Positions 52,546 through 61,658 of a stretch of DNA of 64,000 nt are shown piece after piece. Positions within the stretch are counted from its first letter, which is position 1, and each line of letters begins with the position of its first letter. Source of the stretch: Chlorogloeopsis sp038404745 (GTDB lineage Bacteria; Cyanobacteriota; Cyanobacteriia; Cyanobacteriales; Nostocaceae); assembly GCF_038404745.2 (NCBI RefSeq), contig NZ_JAYKTT020000078.1, forward strand, positions 35,526 through 99,525. The letters run 5' to 3'. The translations under genes and the position numbers were made by a program. The notes beneath the pieces are model-generated. The model saw nothing but the letters and a program-made list of their open reading frames with translations. It was not told where the DNA came from and ran no database searches.

Positions 52546-54711
52546 TCAAACCGATAGTTCAGCGTGTGGTTCTTCTTGAATTTCTAATTCTCCCCCAGAC
52601 AAAGCAACCAAAACCGTAGGTTGAGCTAAAGGAACTGTGATCTCGGCACCATTGATAATAGCTCCAACTAACCCTAGTTCAGATTCTACTAATTCATCTA
52701 TTGTTTCACCTAAAATGTTTTCTTGTGTATGATTTGGTCGCGTTACCAGTACTATGCCATCGCTGTAATGTTGAATTAATAGAGCATCATTAGAGAAATT
52801 GATAGAATTAGTATCCAAAATTACAAAATCATAACGTTCGCGAGCATCTGCGATTAAACGCCGCAATTCGCTAGACTCAAGAATAGCAGCAGGTTGACGT
52901 ACTGGGCCAGGGCTAGGAACAATGTATAAATTTTCTACATTTGGAACTAAGTGAATGCATTCACTCAAACTGCCGTAATAGTGCAAGGGTTCAAGATTAG
53001 CATCGGCATCAAGAGTAACTTTAAGGGATTGACTACGAGAAGGCGATCGCAAATCTGTTTCTATAATCAAAGTACGTTTACCAGCACGAGCGGAAGCTAT
53101 GCCCAAGTTATATGCACTCACTGTTTTCCCTTCAAGACTGCTGGTACTAGCAATCATTACAACTTTTAAATTTTTCCCACCAATACGGCGTAAATTACTG
53201 CGGAACTTTTCATAAAACTCTAAATAGGGAGAATCTAAAGAAAGCACTAGCGACAGATCATCTGGTGATAAATTCTCGAAAGCCATCAAAGGCAACTCAC
53301 CCAAGACAGTAACTTCCCGTTGCTTGAGACTGTTGCGGATATCCTCTTTCGTTTTGAACGTGCCTTCTAGTGATCCTAATAAAAATATAACTCCACCACC
53401 TACTATTAATCCTAAGAAACCACCGACAGCAATGGTAGCGAACACACTCTTTGGAGGTTTGACATTGGCAATCACTAAAGGCGCTCTAGCAATGCTAAGA
53501 CTACTGACAGTTTCTGCTTCTGCTGTTTGAGCATCACTGAGCTTCGCTTGCATTTTGTCATAAACGGCTTTCTTGAGTAATACTTCTTGTTCTAAACGCG
53601 ATCGCTCCAGTTGCTTATTAGGTATCAAAGCATATTCTTGTCGCAATTGCGCTTCTTCTTTAATCAACGACGATAATTGTTGCTGTAATGTCTCGCGTTG
53701 AGTTTGCAAAGTTACTAGTTGGTTTGCTAATAGCTGTCGAGATGGATCTAAGTTTATTTGAGTACGGATATCTGTTGTACCACCCAGAGGGGCAGCCCTA
53801 CCGCCTCCACCGACTACCTCAGTTGCACGTTGTTGTAACAATTTTTCATAGGCTTCCTTTTGGCGTCGCAACTGAATCATTGTTGGATGTTGAGGACGAA
53901 AATCTCTTCTGTACACCTCAATTTGAGTTTCAACTTGATAAATTTGCGATCGCAAGCTAGCAATAATTGGATCGGCACTCAAAGCAGAAGAAACATAAGC
54001 TTGGTTGACCGTCAATCCCAACTTTGCTTGTAAACTACGAATTTGAGCATCGATTCCAGCCAGCGTAAGTTGAATTTGCCGTTGCTGGGTTTGGCTACTA
54101 GTGATTCCGGCTAATAAACTACCATTCTCAGCAGCGAGAATTGCCGGGCCTTGAATGCGATCGTACTGTTCCAGTCTCTTTTCAGCAACTTCTAATTCTC
54201 GTTTAGTAGGTGGTAGGCGATCGTTAATTTTTTTAATAATTGCTTTTAATCGTCCAGTATTAATCTCACCGCTCAATTTAACCATTGTCTCCATCAATAG
54301 CTGCACTATTTCTTGAGCGCGCTTTTTATCAGAATCTTTGTACTTTAGCTCAAGAATTGTAGATTCTAATTCTCCCGTTTTGCTTTTTTTCGGTAGACTC
54401 AAAGCAACATTCAAACCAACTTTTTGTGGTTTGACATTGACTTGTGCTGCCACAGTTTCGATGATTTGATCAGATAGTAAAACTTCTTGAGAAAGTTCTT
54501 GCCCTTGTTGGAGAATTTCACTACCAGTCGTAGAGAAAAAAACAGGTGGACTAGTGTAAGTCAAAGCACCATTTGCTACATAACTAGCAGGTGGTTCTGG
54601 TTGCATAGCTACCACCATTGAACCAGCTACAACCAAAGTAAAACTGGTTAATCCAATCCACTTGTACTTCTCGAAAGCAATCAAATAGCGTTTAACAATC
54701 GGTGGGGTCAT
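52546..54711 (-). CDS. GumC/Wzc-like polysaccharide co-polymerase with BY-kinase domain
   Basis: This 721-residue inner-membrane protein has TM1 near 17-35, a long periplasmic coiled-coil region (about 60-415), TM2 near 422-445 and a cytosolic tyrosine-kinase-like ATPase (about 480-700). The kinase motifs are altered: Walker A STSSLEGKT, A' LIIETDLRSPS instead of the usual D-x-D, and Walker B FVILDTNS. The C-terminus lacks a Tyr cluster. It probably sets polysaccharide chain length during export with the Wza-like protein encoded upstream; kinase activity is uncertain. Confidence 0.9.
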   Translation of the reverse strand: MTPPIVKRYLIAFEKYKWIGLTSFTLVVAGSMVVAMQPEPPASYVANGALTYTSPPVFFSTTGSEILQQGQELSQEVLLSDQIIETVAAQVNVKPQKVGLNVALSLPKKSKTGELESTILELKYKDSDKKRAQEIVQLLMETMVKLSGEINTGRLKAIIKKINDRLPPTKRELEVAEKRLEQYDRIQGPAILAAENGSLLAGITSSQTQQRQIQLTLAGIDAQIRSLQAKLGLTVNQAYVSSALSADPIIASLRSQIYQVETQIEVYRRDFRPQHPTMIQLRRQKEAYEKLLQQRATEVVGGGGRAAPLGGTTDIRTQINLDPSRQLLANQLVTLQTQRETLQQQLSSLIKEEAQLRQEYALIPNKQLERSRLEQEVLLKKAVYDKMQAKLSDAQTAEAETVSSLSIARAPLVIANVKPPKSVFATIAVGGFLGLIVGGGVIFLLGSLEGTFKTKEDIRNSLKQREVTVLGELPLMAFENLSPDDLSLVLSLDSPYLEFYEKFRSNLRRIGGKNLKVVMIASTSSLEGKTVSAYNLGIASARAGKRTLIIETDLRSPSRSQSLKVTLDADANLEPLHYYGSLSECIHLVPNVENLYIVPSPGPVRQPAAILESSELRRLIADARERYDFVILDTNSINFSNDALLIQHYSDGIVLVTRPNHTQENILGETIDELVESELGLVGAIINGAEITVPLAQPTVLVALSGGELEIQEEPHAELSV

Positions 54712-54731
54712 TGGTTAGTGGTTAGTAGTTA

Positions 54732-54799
54732 GTAGGGGCGGGTTTTGTTGATTAACTTTCGGTTCAAACCGATAACTTATCTTCTAAACCCGCCCGTAC
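54732..54799. mobile_element. 68-bp inverted-repeat element, copy C
   Basis: It begins GTAGGGGCGGGTTT and ends AAACCCGCCCGTAC, in the same orientation as copy A. It lies between the Wza-like and GumC-like genes, 20 bases upstream of the latter's start. Confidence 0.75.
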
Positions 54800-54872
54800 A
54801 GTAGTTGGTTGTTTATTACTCCTCTGCTCCTGGTGCTCCTCCGCTCCCCCTCCCCTTGTCCTCTTCTCTCGC

Positions 54873-56228
54873 CTACTTGCTACTACCACCGCCACCGAAA
54901 GTTTCAAAAAAGCGGATAAAGGACTGAACATCAAAAAAGGGCCGGGTAATAGTAGATACCAGGTTAGTAATTCTACCGACAAGATTACGACCAACAACGA
55001 TAACATCATTATCTTGAAGTGGCACGTTTTGAGATGCATCTCCAGAAAGCGCTTTTTTCCCATCCAATCTCTGAGTGACAGGCTTACCTCTTTCCGGATC
55101 AAAACGAACTAAAGCAATTTCCCGTAAGTTAGCAGTGTCAGGATTGAGTCCTGCTAAAGCATCAACAAAACTACTGCCATTCGGTAGCATTTGCGTCACA
55201 AGACCTCCAGCAGCATAATTTAATACCCGAATTTTAATCTGCGGTTGAGCTAAGGACGAACGAGCCACTAAATTGCGGTCATAAGTATCATCATTAATAA
55301 GTTCGCGACGCGGCACAATGATTGCATCTCCATCTTGCAAGCGCAAATTAGGTACTGTACCACCATTTTGTAAAGGAGTGTATAAATCAATAGTTTGTGC
55401 AACTACAGAACCATCAATCAAATGTCGTCGTACTTGTACTTGTCGCAAATCTGCCATCATAGTAGAACCACCTGATAAAAGCAGAGCATCAGCAACACGA
55501 GGCATTGGCGAACCCATAGGATAAATACCAGGGCGGAATACTTCACCGCTAACCGTGATTTGTACCGGTCGTGGTGACACCAGTGATAAGTTCACAACTG
55601 GATCGACAACAATGCGATCGAGCAACAAGCGGACTTTTTCTTGAGCTTCTGCCATAGTTAACCCTTTGAGGGAAACTGTTCCCACTTGTGGCAAAACAAC
55701 ATTACCTTCTGGATTAATCGCAACCGAAAAATTTAGATCTGGCCGTTGTGACATCAGTGATAAAGTGACAATCGGCTCCACCAAATAAAGATTTAGTAAC
55801 GAGCGAGTTTTAACTTGTGCTTGTTCCAAAGTTAAATTTTGTAGTGATACTGTTCCCAATAGAGGAACAATGATATTTCCTTCTGGGTTAATTGCTGCTT
55901 GAAAGCTTGCATCGGGAAAACGCTGCACTACAACACTAATTACATCTCCCGCTCCCAAGCGATATTGACCTGGAGGGCGTTGAACTTGGATATTAATTAA
56001 ATCTCCCGGCCCTAAAATGTAGCGACTGAGTTGTGGTGATATTTGCTCGTTGTTAACACCAGAAGGTACAAATTCAGTGCTTGTTGGGGGGGCAGGAAGT
56101 TGCACTGGCGCTGTGACTGGGGATGGCAGAGTAGGTACAGTCTGCTGGGCAACAACAGGTTGAGCAGCATTGCCAAGGAAAACACTGACCTGAAGACTAA
56201 AAAAATACAGGGCGGTGAATAAACGCAT
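54873..56228 (-). CDS. Wza-type polysaccharide export protein with SLBB domains
   Basis: The 451-residue outer-membrane export protein has an N-terminal signal peptide (about 1-28, ending near PVVAQQ), a poly_export domain, and repeated SLBB-like units (GDVISVVVQRFPDASFQAAI, then a second copy with DLNFSVAINPEGNVVLPQVG). SLBB and a C-terminal region to FGGGGSSK follow. There is no lipobox Cys, which is usual in cyanobacterial members. It lies upstream of the GumC/Wzc-like gene in the same direction, forming the export pair. Confidence 0.9.
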   Translation of the reverse strand: MRLFTALYFFSLQVSVFLGNAAQPVVAQQTVPTLPSPVTAPVQLPAPPTSTEFVPSGVNNEQISPQLSRYILGPGDLINIQVQRPPGQYRLGAGDVISVVVQRFPDASFQAAINPEGNIIVPLLGTVSLQNLTLEQAQVKTRSLLNLYLVEPIVTLSLMSQRPDLNFSVAINPEGNVVLPQVGTVSLKGLTMAEAQEKVRLLLDRIVVDPVVNLSLVSPRPVQITVSGEVFRPGIYPMGSPMPRVADALLLSGGSTMMADLRQVQVRRHLIDGSVVAQTIDLYTPLQNGGTVPNLRLQDGDAIIVPRRELINDDTYDRNLVARSSLAQPQIKIRVLNYAAGGLVTQMLPNGSSFVDALAGLNPDTANLREIALVRFDPERGKPVTQRLDGKKALSGDASQNVPLQDNDVIVVGRNLVGRITNLVSTITRPFFDVQSFIRFFETFGGGGSSK

Positions 56229-56348
56229 ATCACAACTGGGAGCTATGAAGATGCTATCTTAGCCTGTAAATATACTAAGTGCTAGTTTTATAAGGAATAT
56301 TTTTATACAAAAATTATCTTGTTTTTTATCAATAAATGGTAAATTTTT

Positions 56349-57068
56349 TTACAAAAAATCAGCAATTAAGGTATCTTGTACTGTTTCACCAATAGACTTA
56401 ACCTCAGCCCAAACTGTTTCGATTTGTCCCAAAGGTTCCATTGGCATAAGAATACTAACAGCTACCCAAGCAGCGCGTTGCTTGTGGAGTTGTGCGACTT
56501 GATCTGCTAACAACCATTGCAAAGGTGATGAATCTCCACCGTTTCGCCAAGCATACCATTGCAGAACGGCAAAAGTTTGCTCTCTTGTGGCAGCACGAAA
56601 GAAGCTAGCTTTTACCTTAGTTTCAGTAGTTAAAGCATTTTTCTGGGGCTGCTTAAGCGTGAACTCAACTGAACGATTTTGAGCTAGATTCCACTGTCCC
56701 CAACGCAGTCTTCCCCAACTGTTAACGTCTGTCCACTCTACTTGAGGCTGGTTTTTAGGGCCATTTTGGGGTAATAGAAGTAACACAGCTTGAGTGTTGG
56801 CACCTTGTTTCTGGAGTAATTGTGATGACCATTTGTGCTCGCCGATTTGTTGTTGAGCTTGTTCAATCGTTTGCCAATCAGGAAGAGTTAATCCTGTCTG
56901 GCGGATCTGTCTCAACTGTTTAAGATTTGTGACAGGAAGTGGTTGTTGCCATTGCCAGCGCCCTGTTAGGTATCCTGGAACTGCTCCTAACGCTAATAAT
57001 AGTAGTAATAACAACAAAGCTACTCCATGAGAAAAGTAGCGCTGCTTGAAAAACTTAGAGTAATTCAT
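56349..57068 (-). CDS. EpsI-like, cyanoexosortase system-associated protein
   Basis: The 239-residue protein has one N-terminal membrane segment (about 15-34) and an outside domain with LPDWQTIEQAQQQIGEHKWS and AVLQWYAWRNGGDSSPLQWL. From memory it resembles the EpsI-type proteins that accompany cyanobacterial exosortases (cyanoexosortase B system-associated). In other genomes these follow the exosortase gene directly, often overlapping it. Here the start instead overlaps the end of a truncated PIN toxin gene, and no exosortase is in the window. Confidence 0.72.
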   Translation of the reverse strand: MNYSKFFKQRYFSHGVALLLLLLLLALGAVPGYLTGRWQWQQPLPVTNLKQLRQIRQTGLTLPDWQTIEQAQQQIGEHKWSSQLLQKQGANTQAVLLLLPQNGPKNQPQVEWTDVNSWGRLRWGQWNLAQNRSVEFTLKQPQKNALTTETKVKASFFRAATREQTFAVLQWYAWRNGGDSSPLQWLLADQVAQLHKQRAAWVAVSILMPMEPLGQIETVWAEVKSIGETVQDTLIADFL

Positions 57069-57348
57069 CAGTGAATATCGCAGTGTCTAGGTAAGATTTT
57101 GCATCTAGAACTGCCATGGTGAGTTCAGTAATATCTACAGTTAGTTCATTAAAATATTCCTCATAAAACTTGATTTCACTGGTTTTATTCTTATAAATTG
57201 CTTTAGGCAACACCTCTAGTTTCAAAAAAATGCTGGAGACAAATTCTGGATTGGAATCTTCAAGAATTGCTAACGCTCTTTCAGCAATAGCTCCCTCGCC
57301 TCGTGCTGCAACAATCAGTACACCTGAGTCGATAAATGTACGAATCAT
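57055..57348 (-). pseudogene. PIN-domain toxin, C-terminally truncated
   Basis: The 97-residue protein begins MIRTFIDSGVLIVAARGEG with the first catalytic Asp, and continues FVSSIFLKLEVLPKAIY with the Glu. The last part (MAVLDAKSYLDTAIFTDELL) is only a degenerate version of the third acidic strand, and the final 30-40 residues of the family are missing. It follows the DUF2281 gene by 8 bases, and its last codons overlap the start of the EpsI-like gene. It may be inactive. Confidence 0.65.
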
Positions 57349-57356
57349 TCTGTATC

Positions 57357-57614
57357 TTATTGATATCCACCTCTACGTTCAGCTTTTTCACGCTCCACTT
57401 CTTCCCAATTCAGTAATGGTACGCCAGAGGCAACTATTTCCTCACGAATTTCCCGTAATCGTTTACCTAGCGAAGGCTTAAACTTAGATTTGACTTCATG
57501 CTGATTGGCAGAGTTTGTCTTGAATTCCAAAAACTCAACAAAATCAATAACCTCCTGTTGCTTATCTGGAGGTAGCGATCGCCATTTTTCCAATAGCAAT
57601 TGTTCAATACTCAT
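57357..57614 (-). CDS. DUF2281-type antitoxin
   Basis: The 85-residue protein starts MSIEQLLLEKWRSLPPDKQQ and EVIDFVEFLEF, the N-terminal DUF2281 helix pair, followed by a charged tail ending VEREKAERRGG. Such proteins are the antitoxin half of PIN toxin modules. The PIN gene follows after 8 bases. The pair sits between the polysaccharide-export genes and a small membrane protein gene. Confidence 0.85.
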   Translation of the reverse strand: MSIEQLLLEKWRSLPPDKQQEVIDFVEFLEFKTNSANQHEVKSKFKPSLGKRLREIREEIVASGVPLLNWEEVEREKAERRGGYQ

Positions 57615-57827
57615 ACGCTCTTCTGGTTAACGTGCAGTAATACCCTTCTCTGACAATGTACAACTATAGAGTTTGGGTTGTGGGCGATCGCACTCAACTA
57701 GAGGGGTTTTTGACAATGATGAGACGAGAATCACATAGATTTTTGATCTAAATCACAATTTTATATTTGGAGAATTGCCATAAGAGATGGAAGTGATTTA
57801 TAGAAATTGAAATTTGAGGTAACGACA

Positions 57828-57929
57828 ATGACTTTTAATTTAAGTGATGCTATCCAAGTGATTCTGATTGCTGCTGTTGCTAGTGCAGTCTTGTCTTCCG
57901 GTATTTGCTGGAGATTGCCCAAACCTTAA
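57828..57929 (+). CDS. Small single-span membrane protein, 33 residues
   Basis: ATG 57828, eight bases after GAGG (57816-57819), opens a 33-residue frame to TAA 57927-57929. Residues 8-27 form one hydrophobic helix (AIQVILIAAVASAVLSSGIC) between a short polar start and WRLPKP. The size and shape resemble thylakoid miniproteins, but I could not match it to a named subunit. It lies alone in a 546-base gap. Confidence 0.55.
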   Translation: MTFNLSDAIQVILIAAVASAVLSSGICWRLPKP

Positions 57930-58117
57930 ACAGGCAATCGTGAGCTTTCTTTATCATCCCACAAAAGCGATCGCTTCTCCCACCTTACAGTTAGCTGCTC
58001 ATCCTCACAAAAGCCAGTTTCATTATCAGTGAAAAGTCAAAGCCCCTCCTACCTGAGACAGTCTTATTCTTTAGCAGTAATTACTAAACTAGAGATAGGA
58101 CAGTCATGTCTTTGACG

Positions 58118-58153
58118 CTTTGCGTGGCTAAGGTAACGCAAAGAGCTAGGAGG
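58118..58153 (+). promoter_or_regulatory. 5'-leader hairpin and strong ribosome binding site
   Basis: CTTTGCGT (58118-58125) pairs with ACGCAAAG (58136-58143). The Shine-Dalgarno AGGAGG (58148-58153) follows 4 bases later, 7 bases before the ATG at 58161. The hairpin could stabilise the mRNA or control initiation. Confidence 0.5.
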
Positions 58154-58160
58154 TTTAATT

Positions 58161-59135
58161 ATGGTTGAAGTTGCACAACAGAGCGTAAAACAAGCGACCT
58201 TGGATTCTAGCAATTCCGAATCCCATAGCCGCAAACTTTCTGTACTGGCGGGAACATCCAAAGGGTTGTGGGTACTTGAATCCCAGCAACGAATTGAACT
58301 TGAAGGCTTAGATATTACCGCGATCGCTCCAAGCAATAATGGATTATGGGCGATCACCAATCATAATTCAGTTTGGCAGCGCAACTTGAACGGCGAATGG
58401 CGCAAAGTCGCTTCGAGCGAAAACCTACGTTTGCATTGCCTTTTACCTATTGATGACACCGTTTTAGTTGGCACCTCTGAGGCTCATTTGATGCGAGTTG
58501 TCGAAGGGAATATGCAAATTATCGACAGCTTTGAGCAGGCAGAGGGACGAGATGAATGGTATACTCCCTGGGGCGGATTGCCAGATGTGCGATCGCTGGC
58601 ACAAGGTACATCGGGTGAACTCTACGCAAATATTCATGTGGGTGGAATCTTGCGTTCTCGTGATCGGGGAAAATCGTGGCAACCAACCCTTGATATTCAT
58701 GCCGATGTCCACGAAGTCCGAACCGCAGCAGATCGCCCTGGTTTGGTTTTAGCAGCGACGGCTCAAGGACTAGCGATGAGCCAAGATGGAGGAGACGATT
58801 GGAGCTTTGATCGAAAGAACCTCCATGCAATCTATGCACGGGCGATCAACCTCAGTGGAGACACCATTTTAATGAGTGTTTCGATGGGGCCTAGTGGTAG
58901 TAAAGCAGCCCTCTATCGGCGATCGCTTGACCAGATGGGAAGGTTTGAGAAGTGCGAGCAAGGACTGCCAGAATGGTTTTCAGACAATATCAATACGGGA
59001 TGTATTGCTACCTCAGGAAATATAACAGGATTTGCAACTCGTGATGGGCAAATTTTTCTCTCCAATGATGCTGGCTTGACGTGGGAGGGGATTGCCTCAG
59101 GTTTAGGACTTATTAACTGTCTGACTCTCATCTAA
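58161..59135 (+). CDS. Beta-propeller (BNR/WD-like) protein
   Basis: The 324-residue protein is made of repeated beta-sheet units with Asp-box/BNR-like patterns (SRDRGKSWQPT, SQDGGDDWSF, SNDAGLTWEGI) and GTSKGLWVLE at the start of the first blade. No signal peptide or catalytic residues are clear. Proteins of this type bind ligands or partners; some relate to photosystem assembly factors, but that link is not shown here. It has a very good ribosome binding site and converges with the PAP/fibrillin gene. Confidence 0.75.
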   Translation: MVEVAQQSVKQATLDSSNSESHSRKLSVLAGTSKGLWVLESQQRIELEGLDITAIAPSNNGLWAITNHNSVWQRNLNGEWRKVASSENLRLHCLLPIDDTVLVGTSEAHLMRVVEGNMQIIDSFEQAEGRDEWYTPWGGLPDVRSLAQGTSGELYANIHVGGILRSRDRGKSWQPTLDIHADVHEVRTAADRPGLVLAATAQGLAMSQDGGDDWSFDRKNLHAIYARAINLSGDTILMSVSMGPSGSKAALYRRSLDQMGRFEKCEQGLPEWFSDNINTGCIATSGNITGFATRDGQIFLSNDAGLTWEGIASGLGLINCLTLI

Positions 59136-59143
59136 TCTCGACA

Positions 59144-59887
59144 TTACTGTCGCTCACATACCAAGACTGTTCCCCGTTCCCCACGAGTAATCCGAAGTTC
59201 ATCATCAAGATAGAGAATTTCTAGACGACCTTTAGGCGATCGCTGCATAGTGAAACAAACTTCTCCAGTTGCTGGATTCATTGCTTGTGGAGGAACTAAA
59301 CCAAACATGAGCCAGAATAAAGCGGACTTGAATTTTTCTTGCCAACTTTTTTGTGAAGGCTGCTGCTGTCCAAAAACCGCTTGCCAATCGTTCATTTGAT
59401 TTGGGTTTTGCGGCGCTAGAGTTCCTCCAGTAAATTTTACTTGTAGCAGGCGATCACTAACGGGGTGACAGACGCCTTGATTGCGAACAATTCCAGCCAG
59501 CTTGGGAACAGACTCGTCAATTGTCGTAAATTCCACAACAATATCGTGGCTGCGCTGTTCTCCTTCCAATAACAAGACAGGTTGTAGAACTCGGTCAATC
59601 ACCAATTTTAGTCCTGTCGGTTGAAACATATTGAAGGCGAGCCGACCGAGGGTATAGGCAAACTTTCCATCTTCAAGTTGTTCCCCTCCCGGAAAATTCG
59701 GTGCGCTAATCAACAACCAATTACTATCCAGTAGGGTGCCACTATAGGCTGGTGCTTTCGTCGGGTTGAGAGGCTGGAGATTCTCAATCGCGTCAAGTAC
59801 GGCTTTGTCCTTGGTGCTGCCACCACAAGCAGCAAGTGCCTGACGTAAAGCTGTTTTAGCCGCTGCATATTTTCCCGTAACTGCCAT
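59144..59887 (-). CDS. PAP/fibrillin family protein
   Basis: This 247-residue lipocalin-like protein is of the plastid-lipid-associated (fibrillin) family: an N-terminal helical part (AKTALRQALAACGGS), GTLLDSNWLLISAP, FNMFQPTGLKLVI and the conserved C-terminal LEILYLDDELRITRGERGTV. The last segment is the family's most recognisable motif. Fibrillins bind lipids or quinones at thylakoids and plastoglobules. It is divergent from the Rieske/PaO gene. Confidence 0.88.
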   Translation of the reverse strand: MAVTGKYAAAKTALRQALAACGGSTKDKAVLDAIENLQPLNPTKAPAYSGTLLDSNWLLISAPNFPGGEQLEDGKFAYTLGRLAFNMFQPTGLKLVIDRVLQPVLLLEGEQRSHDIVVEFTTIDESVPKLAGIVRNQGVCHPVSDRLLQVKFTGGTLAPQNPNQMNDWQAVFGQQQPSQKSWQEKFKSALFWLMFGLVPPQAMNPATGEVCFTMQRSPKGRLEILYLDDELRITRGERGTVLVCERQ

Positions 59888-60022
59888 AGCGCCATCAATT
59901 TTTACTTCAACTGATGTTACTTTAGACCATTTCTAAGATTGAATGCGACTCACCAGTACCGTTCAAAAATTGTTACATTTTTTGTGGATAGGAAAATAAA
60001 AAGATTTTTTACACCTCCCACC

Positions 60023-61456
60023 ATGTCCAACAGCGTTTTATCTCAACAGGATTCTCAACAAGTACTTACATCCCAAACCATAGCACCACAAGAGTTTCCT
60101 GCGGGTGGACTCGATCCAGATCGCTTTGAGTGGCAAGAAGTTTGGTATCCTGTCGCTTACGTTGAAGACCTAGACAAATCTCAGCCAACTCGCTTCACTT
60201 TGCTAGAGCAGGACATTGTTTTGTGGTGGGACAAAATTGAACAGACGTGGCGAGCGTTTGTAGACCAATGCCCACACCGTTTAGCCCCGCTTTCAGAAGG
60301 CAGAATTAACGAGTTAGGACAGCTAGAATGTCCTTATCATGGCTGGTCTTTTTCAGGAACTGGTCGGTGTGAACGTATCCCCCAACAAGCGGAAGGAACA
60401 AAGGCAGAAGTTTCTGGGCGTGCCTGCGTGACTTCTATGCCCACCACAGTTTGTCAAGGGCTGTTGTTCGTTTATCCCGGTCGAGTAGAGAATGCGTCTA
60501 AAACTAAAGTTCCGATCGTCGAACCCCTCGAAGAAGATCCTGAAGGCTGGATTTGCCTCAATACCTTTCGAGACTTGCCCTATGATGCCCTGACATTGAT
60601 GGAAAACGTTCTCGATCCCAGCCACGTCCCTTACACGCACCACCGCACCGTTGGCAATCGGGCTAACGTGTCTGCTGTTGAATTGGAAGTCGTAGAATCA
60701 GGGAAGTGGGGGTTTAAAGGGACTTGGGCAGAAGGGCCTCGCAAAGGAACTCTAGGGCGTCAGGATACTACCTTCATTGCTCCTGGACTGATGTGGCACG
60801 ACCTCACCTCCAAGCAGTTTGGCAGAACTTTGACAGTAGTTTATGCAACTCCGATTCGTAAGGGAGAATGTCGGTTATTTGCCCGCTTTCCCTTCAAGTT
60901 CTCCTCTAAATTACCAGGACTGTTTCTCAAGCTGACTCCGCGCTGGTACTCACACATTGGACAAAATAGCGTCCTGGAAGACGATCAGATTTTTCTGCAT
61001 TACCAACAACGGTGTCTCGAAAAACGAGGCGGCAGTGCCAACTTTACTAAGGCGTTTTATTTGCCGACCAAAGCTGACCTTTTCGTATTCCAGTTACGTT
61101 CCTGGGTGAAGCAATATCATGCTGAACCATTTCCAGGAGAGACTCTACCACCGCCATTGCCTAAAGAAGCTCTACTAGACAGGTATCATTCTCACACGAA
61201 AAAATGCGCCAGTTGCCGCACTGCCTTAACTAACTTACAACGATTGAAGGTAGGAGTCGCTGTAGTGGCAGCACTGGTTTGGGGGCTGCTTCCCCTATTG
61301 GTGTTGATTCAGGGTCAGGCGTCTGTTGTCACCGCTACCATTTCTACCTTGGCTGTTGTTAGTGGTGCTTTGATTTGGTTTGGCTTAGGCAAGTTGGAGC
61401 GAAAGTTTTACCAAGGACGAGAAGTCCCGCCTAGAAATTTGCCAGAGAAAAAATAG
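60023..61456 (+). CDS. Rieske oxygenase of the pheophorbide a oxygenase/Tic55 type
   Basis: The 477-residue protein has a Rieske 2Fe-2S site (CPHRLAPLSEG and CPYHGWSF), a mononuclear iron site around NVLDPSHVPYTHH, and the PaO-family CxxC (HTKKCASCRTAL). Two C-terminal membrane helices (about 405-455) follow. These features match PaO, ACD1-like and Tic55 proteins, which oxygenate chlorophyll derivatives or act in redox at thylakoid/envelope membranes. The substrate here is unknown. I start at ATG 60023 (MSNSVLSQQ); an in-frame TTG at 59939 would add a basic stretch. The neighbouring PAP/fibrillin gene suggests a lipid or pigment theme. Confidence 0.9.
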   Translation: MSNSVLSQQDSQQVLTSQTIAPQEFPAGGLDPDRFEWQEVWYPVAYVEDLDKSQPTRFTLLEQDIVLWWDKIEQTWRAFVDQCPHRLAPLSEGRINELGQLECPYHGWSFSGTGRCERIPQQAEGTKAEVSGRACVTSMPTTVCQGLLFVYPGRVENASKTKVPIVEPLEEDPEGWICLNTFRDLPYDALTLMENVLDPSHVPYTHHRTVGNRANVSAVELEVVESGKWGFKGTWAEGPRKGTLGRQDTTFIAPGLMWHDLTSKQFGRTLTVVYATPIRKGECRLFARFPFKFSSKLPGLFLKLTPRWYSHIGQNSVLEDDQIFLHYQQRCLEKRGGSANFTKAFYLPTKADLFVFQLRSWVKQYHAEPFPGETLPPPLPKEALLDRYHSHTKKCASCRTALTNLQRLKVGVAVVAALVWGLLPLLVLIQGQASVVTATISTLAVVSGALIWFGLGKLERKFYQGREVPPRNLPEKK

Positions 61457-61521
61457 AAGAATTTTTGTCAAAATCTTTGTGGTGGCAACTGATTGAAGTA
61501 GATTGAAAATCTCAAATATCT

Positions 61522-61613
61522 AGGACTTACGCAAAATCTCTCTAAAATCCTCTTGACTCTGTTGTCTTTGCGTTCTCTGCGGTTCATTATTCCATAACTC
61601 GTACGTAAGTCCT
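61522..61613. mobile_element. 92-bp AGGACTTACGCA element, copy 2 (inverted)
   Basis: The left end AGGACTTACGCA and right end ACGTAAGTCCT are inverted repeats over 10-11 bases. Read on the minus strand, the whole element matches 48284-48375 at about 80% by eye. Confidence 0.85.
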
Positions 61614-61658
61614 GATATTGTAAGTATATCCGTCCGCCATGTTGGAAGATGATTAAAG

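Noticed and set aside
58161..61456. The beta-propeller, PAP/fibrillin and PaO genes as one functional cluster
   Set aside because: The genes run in three different directions, so co-transcription is not possible, although a shared lipid or pigment theme remains open.
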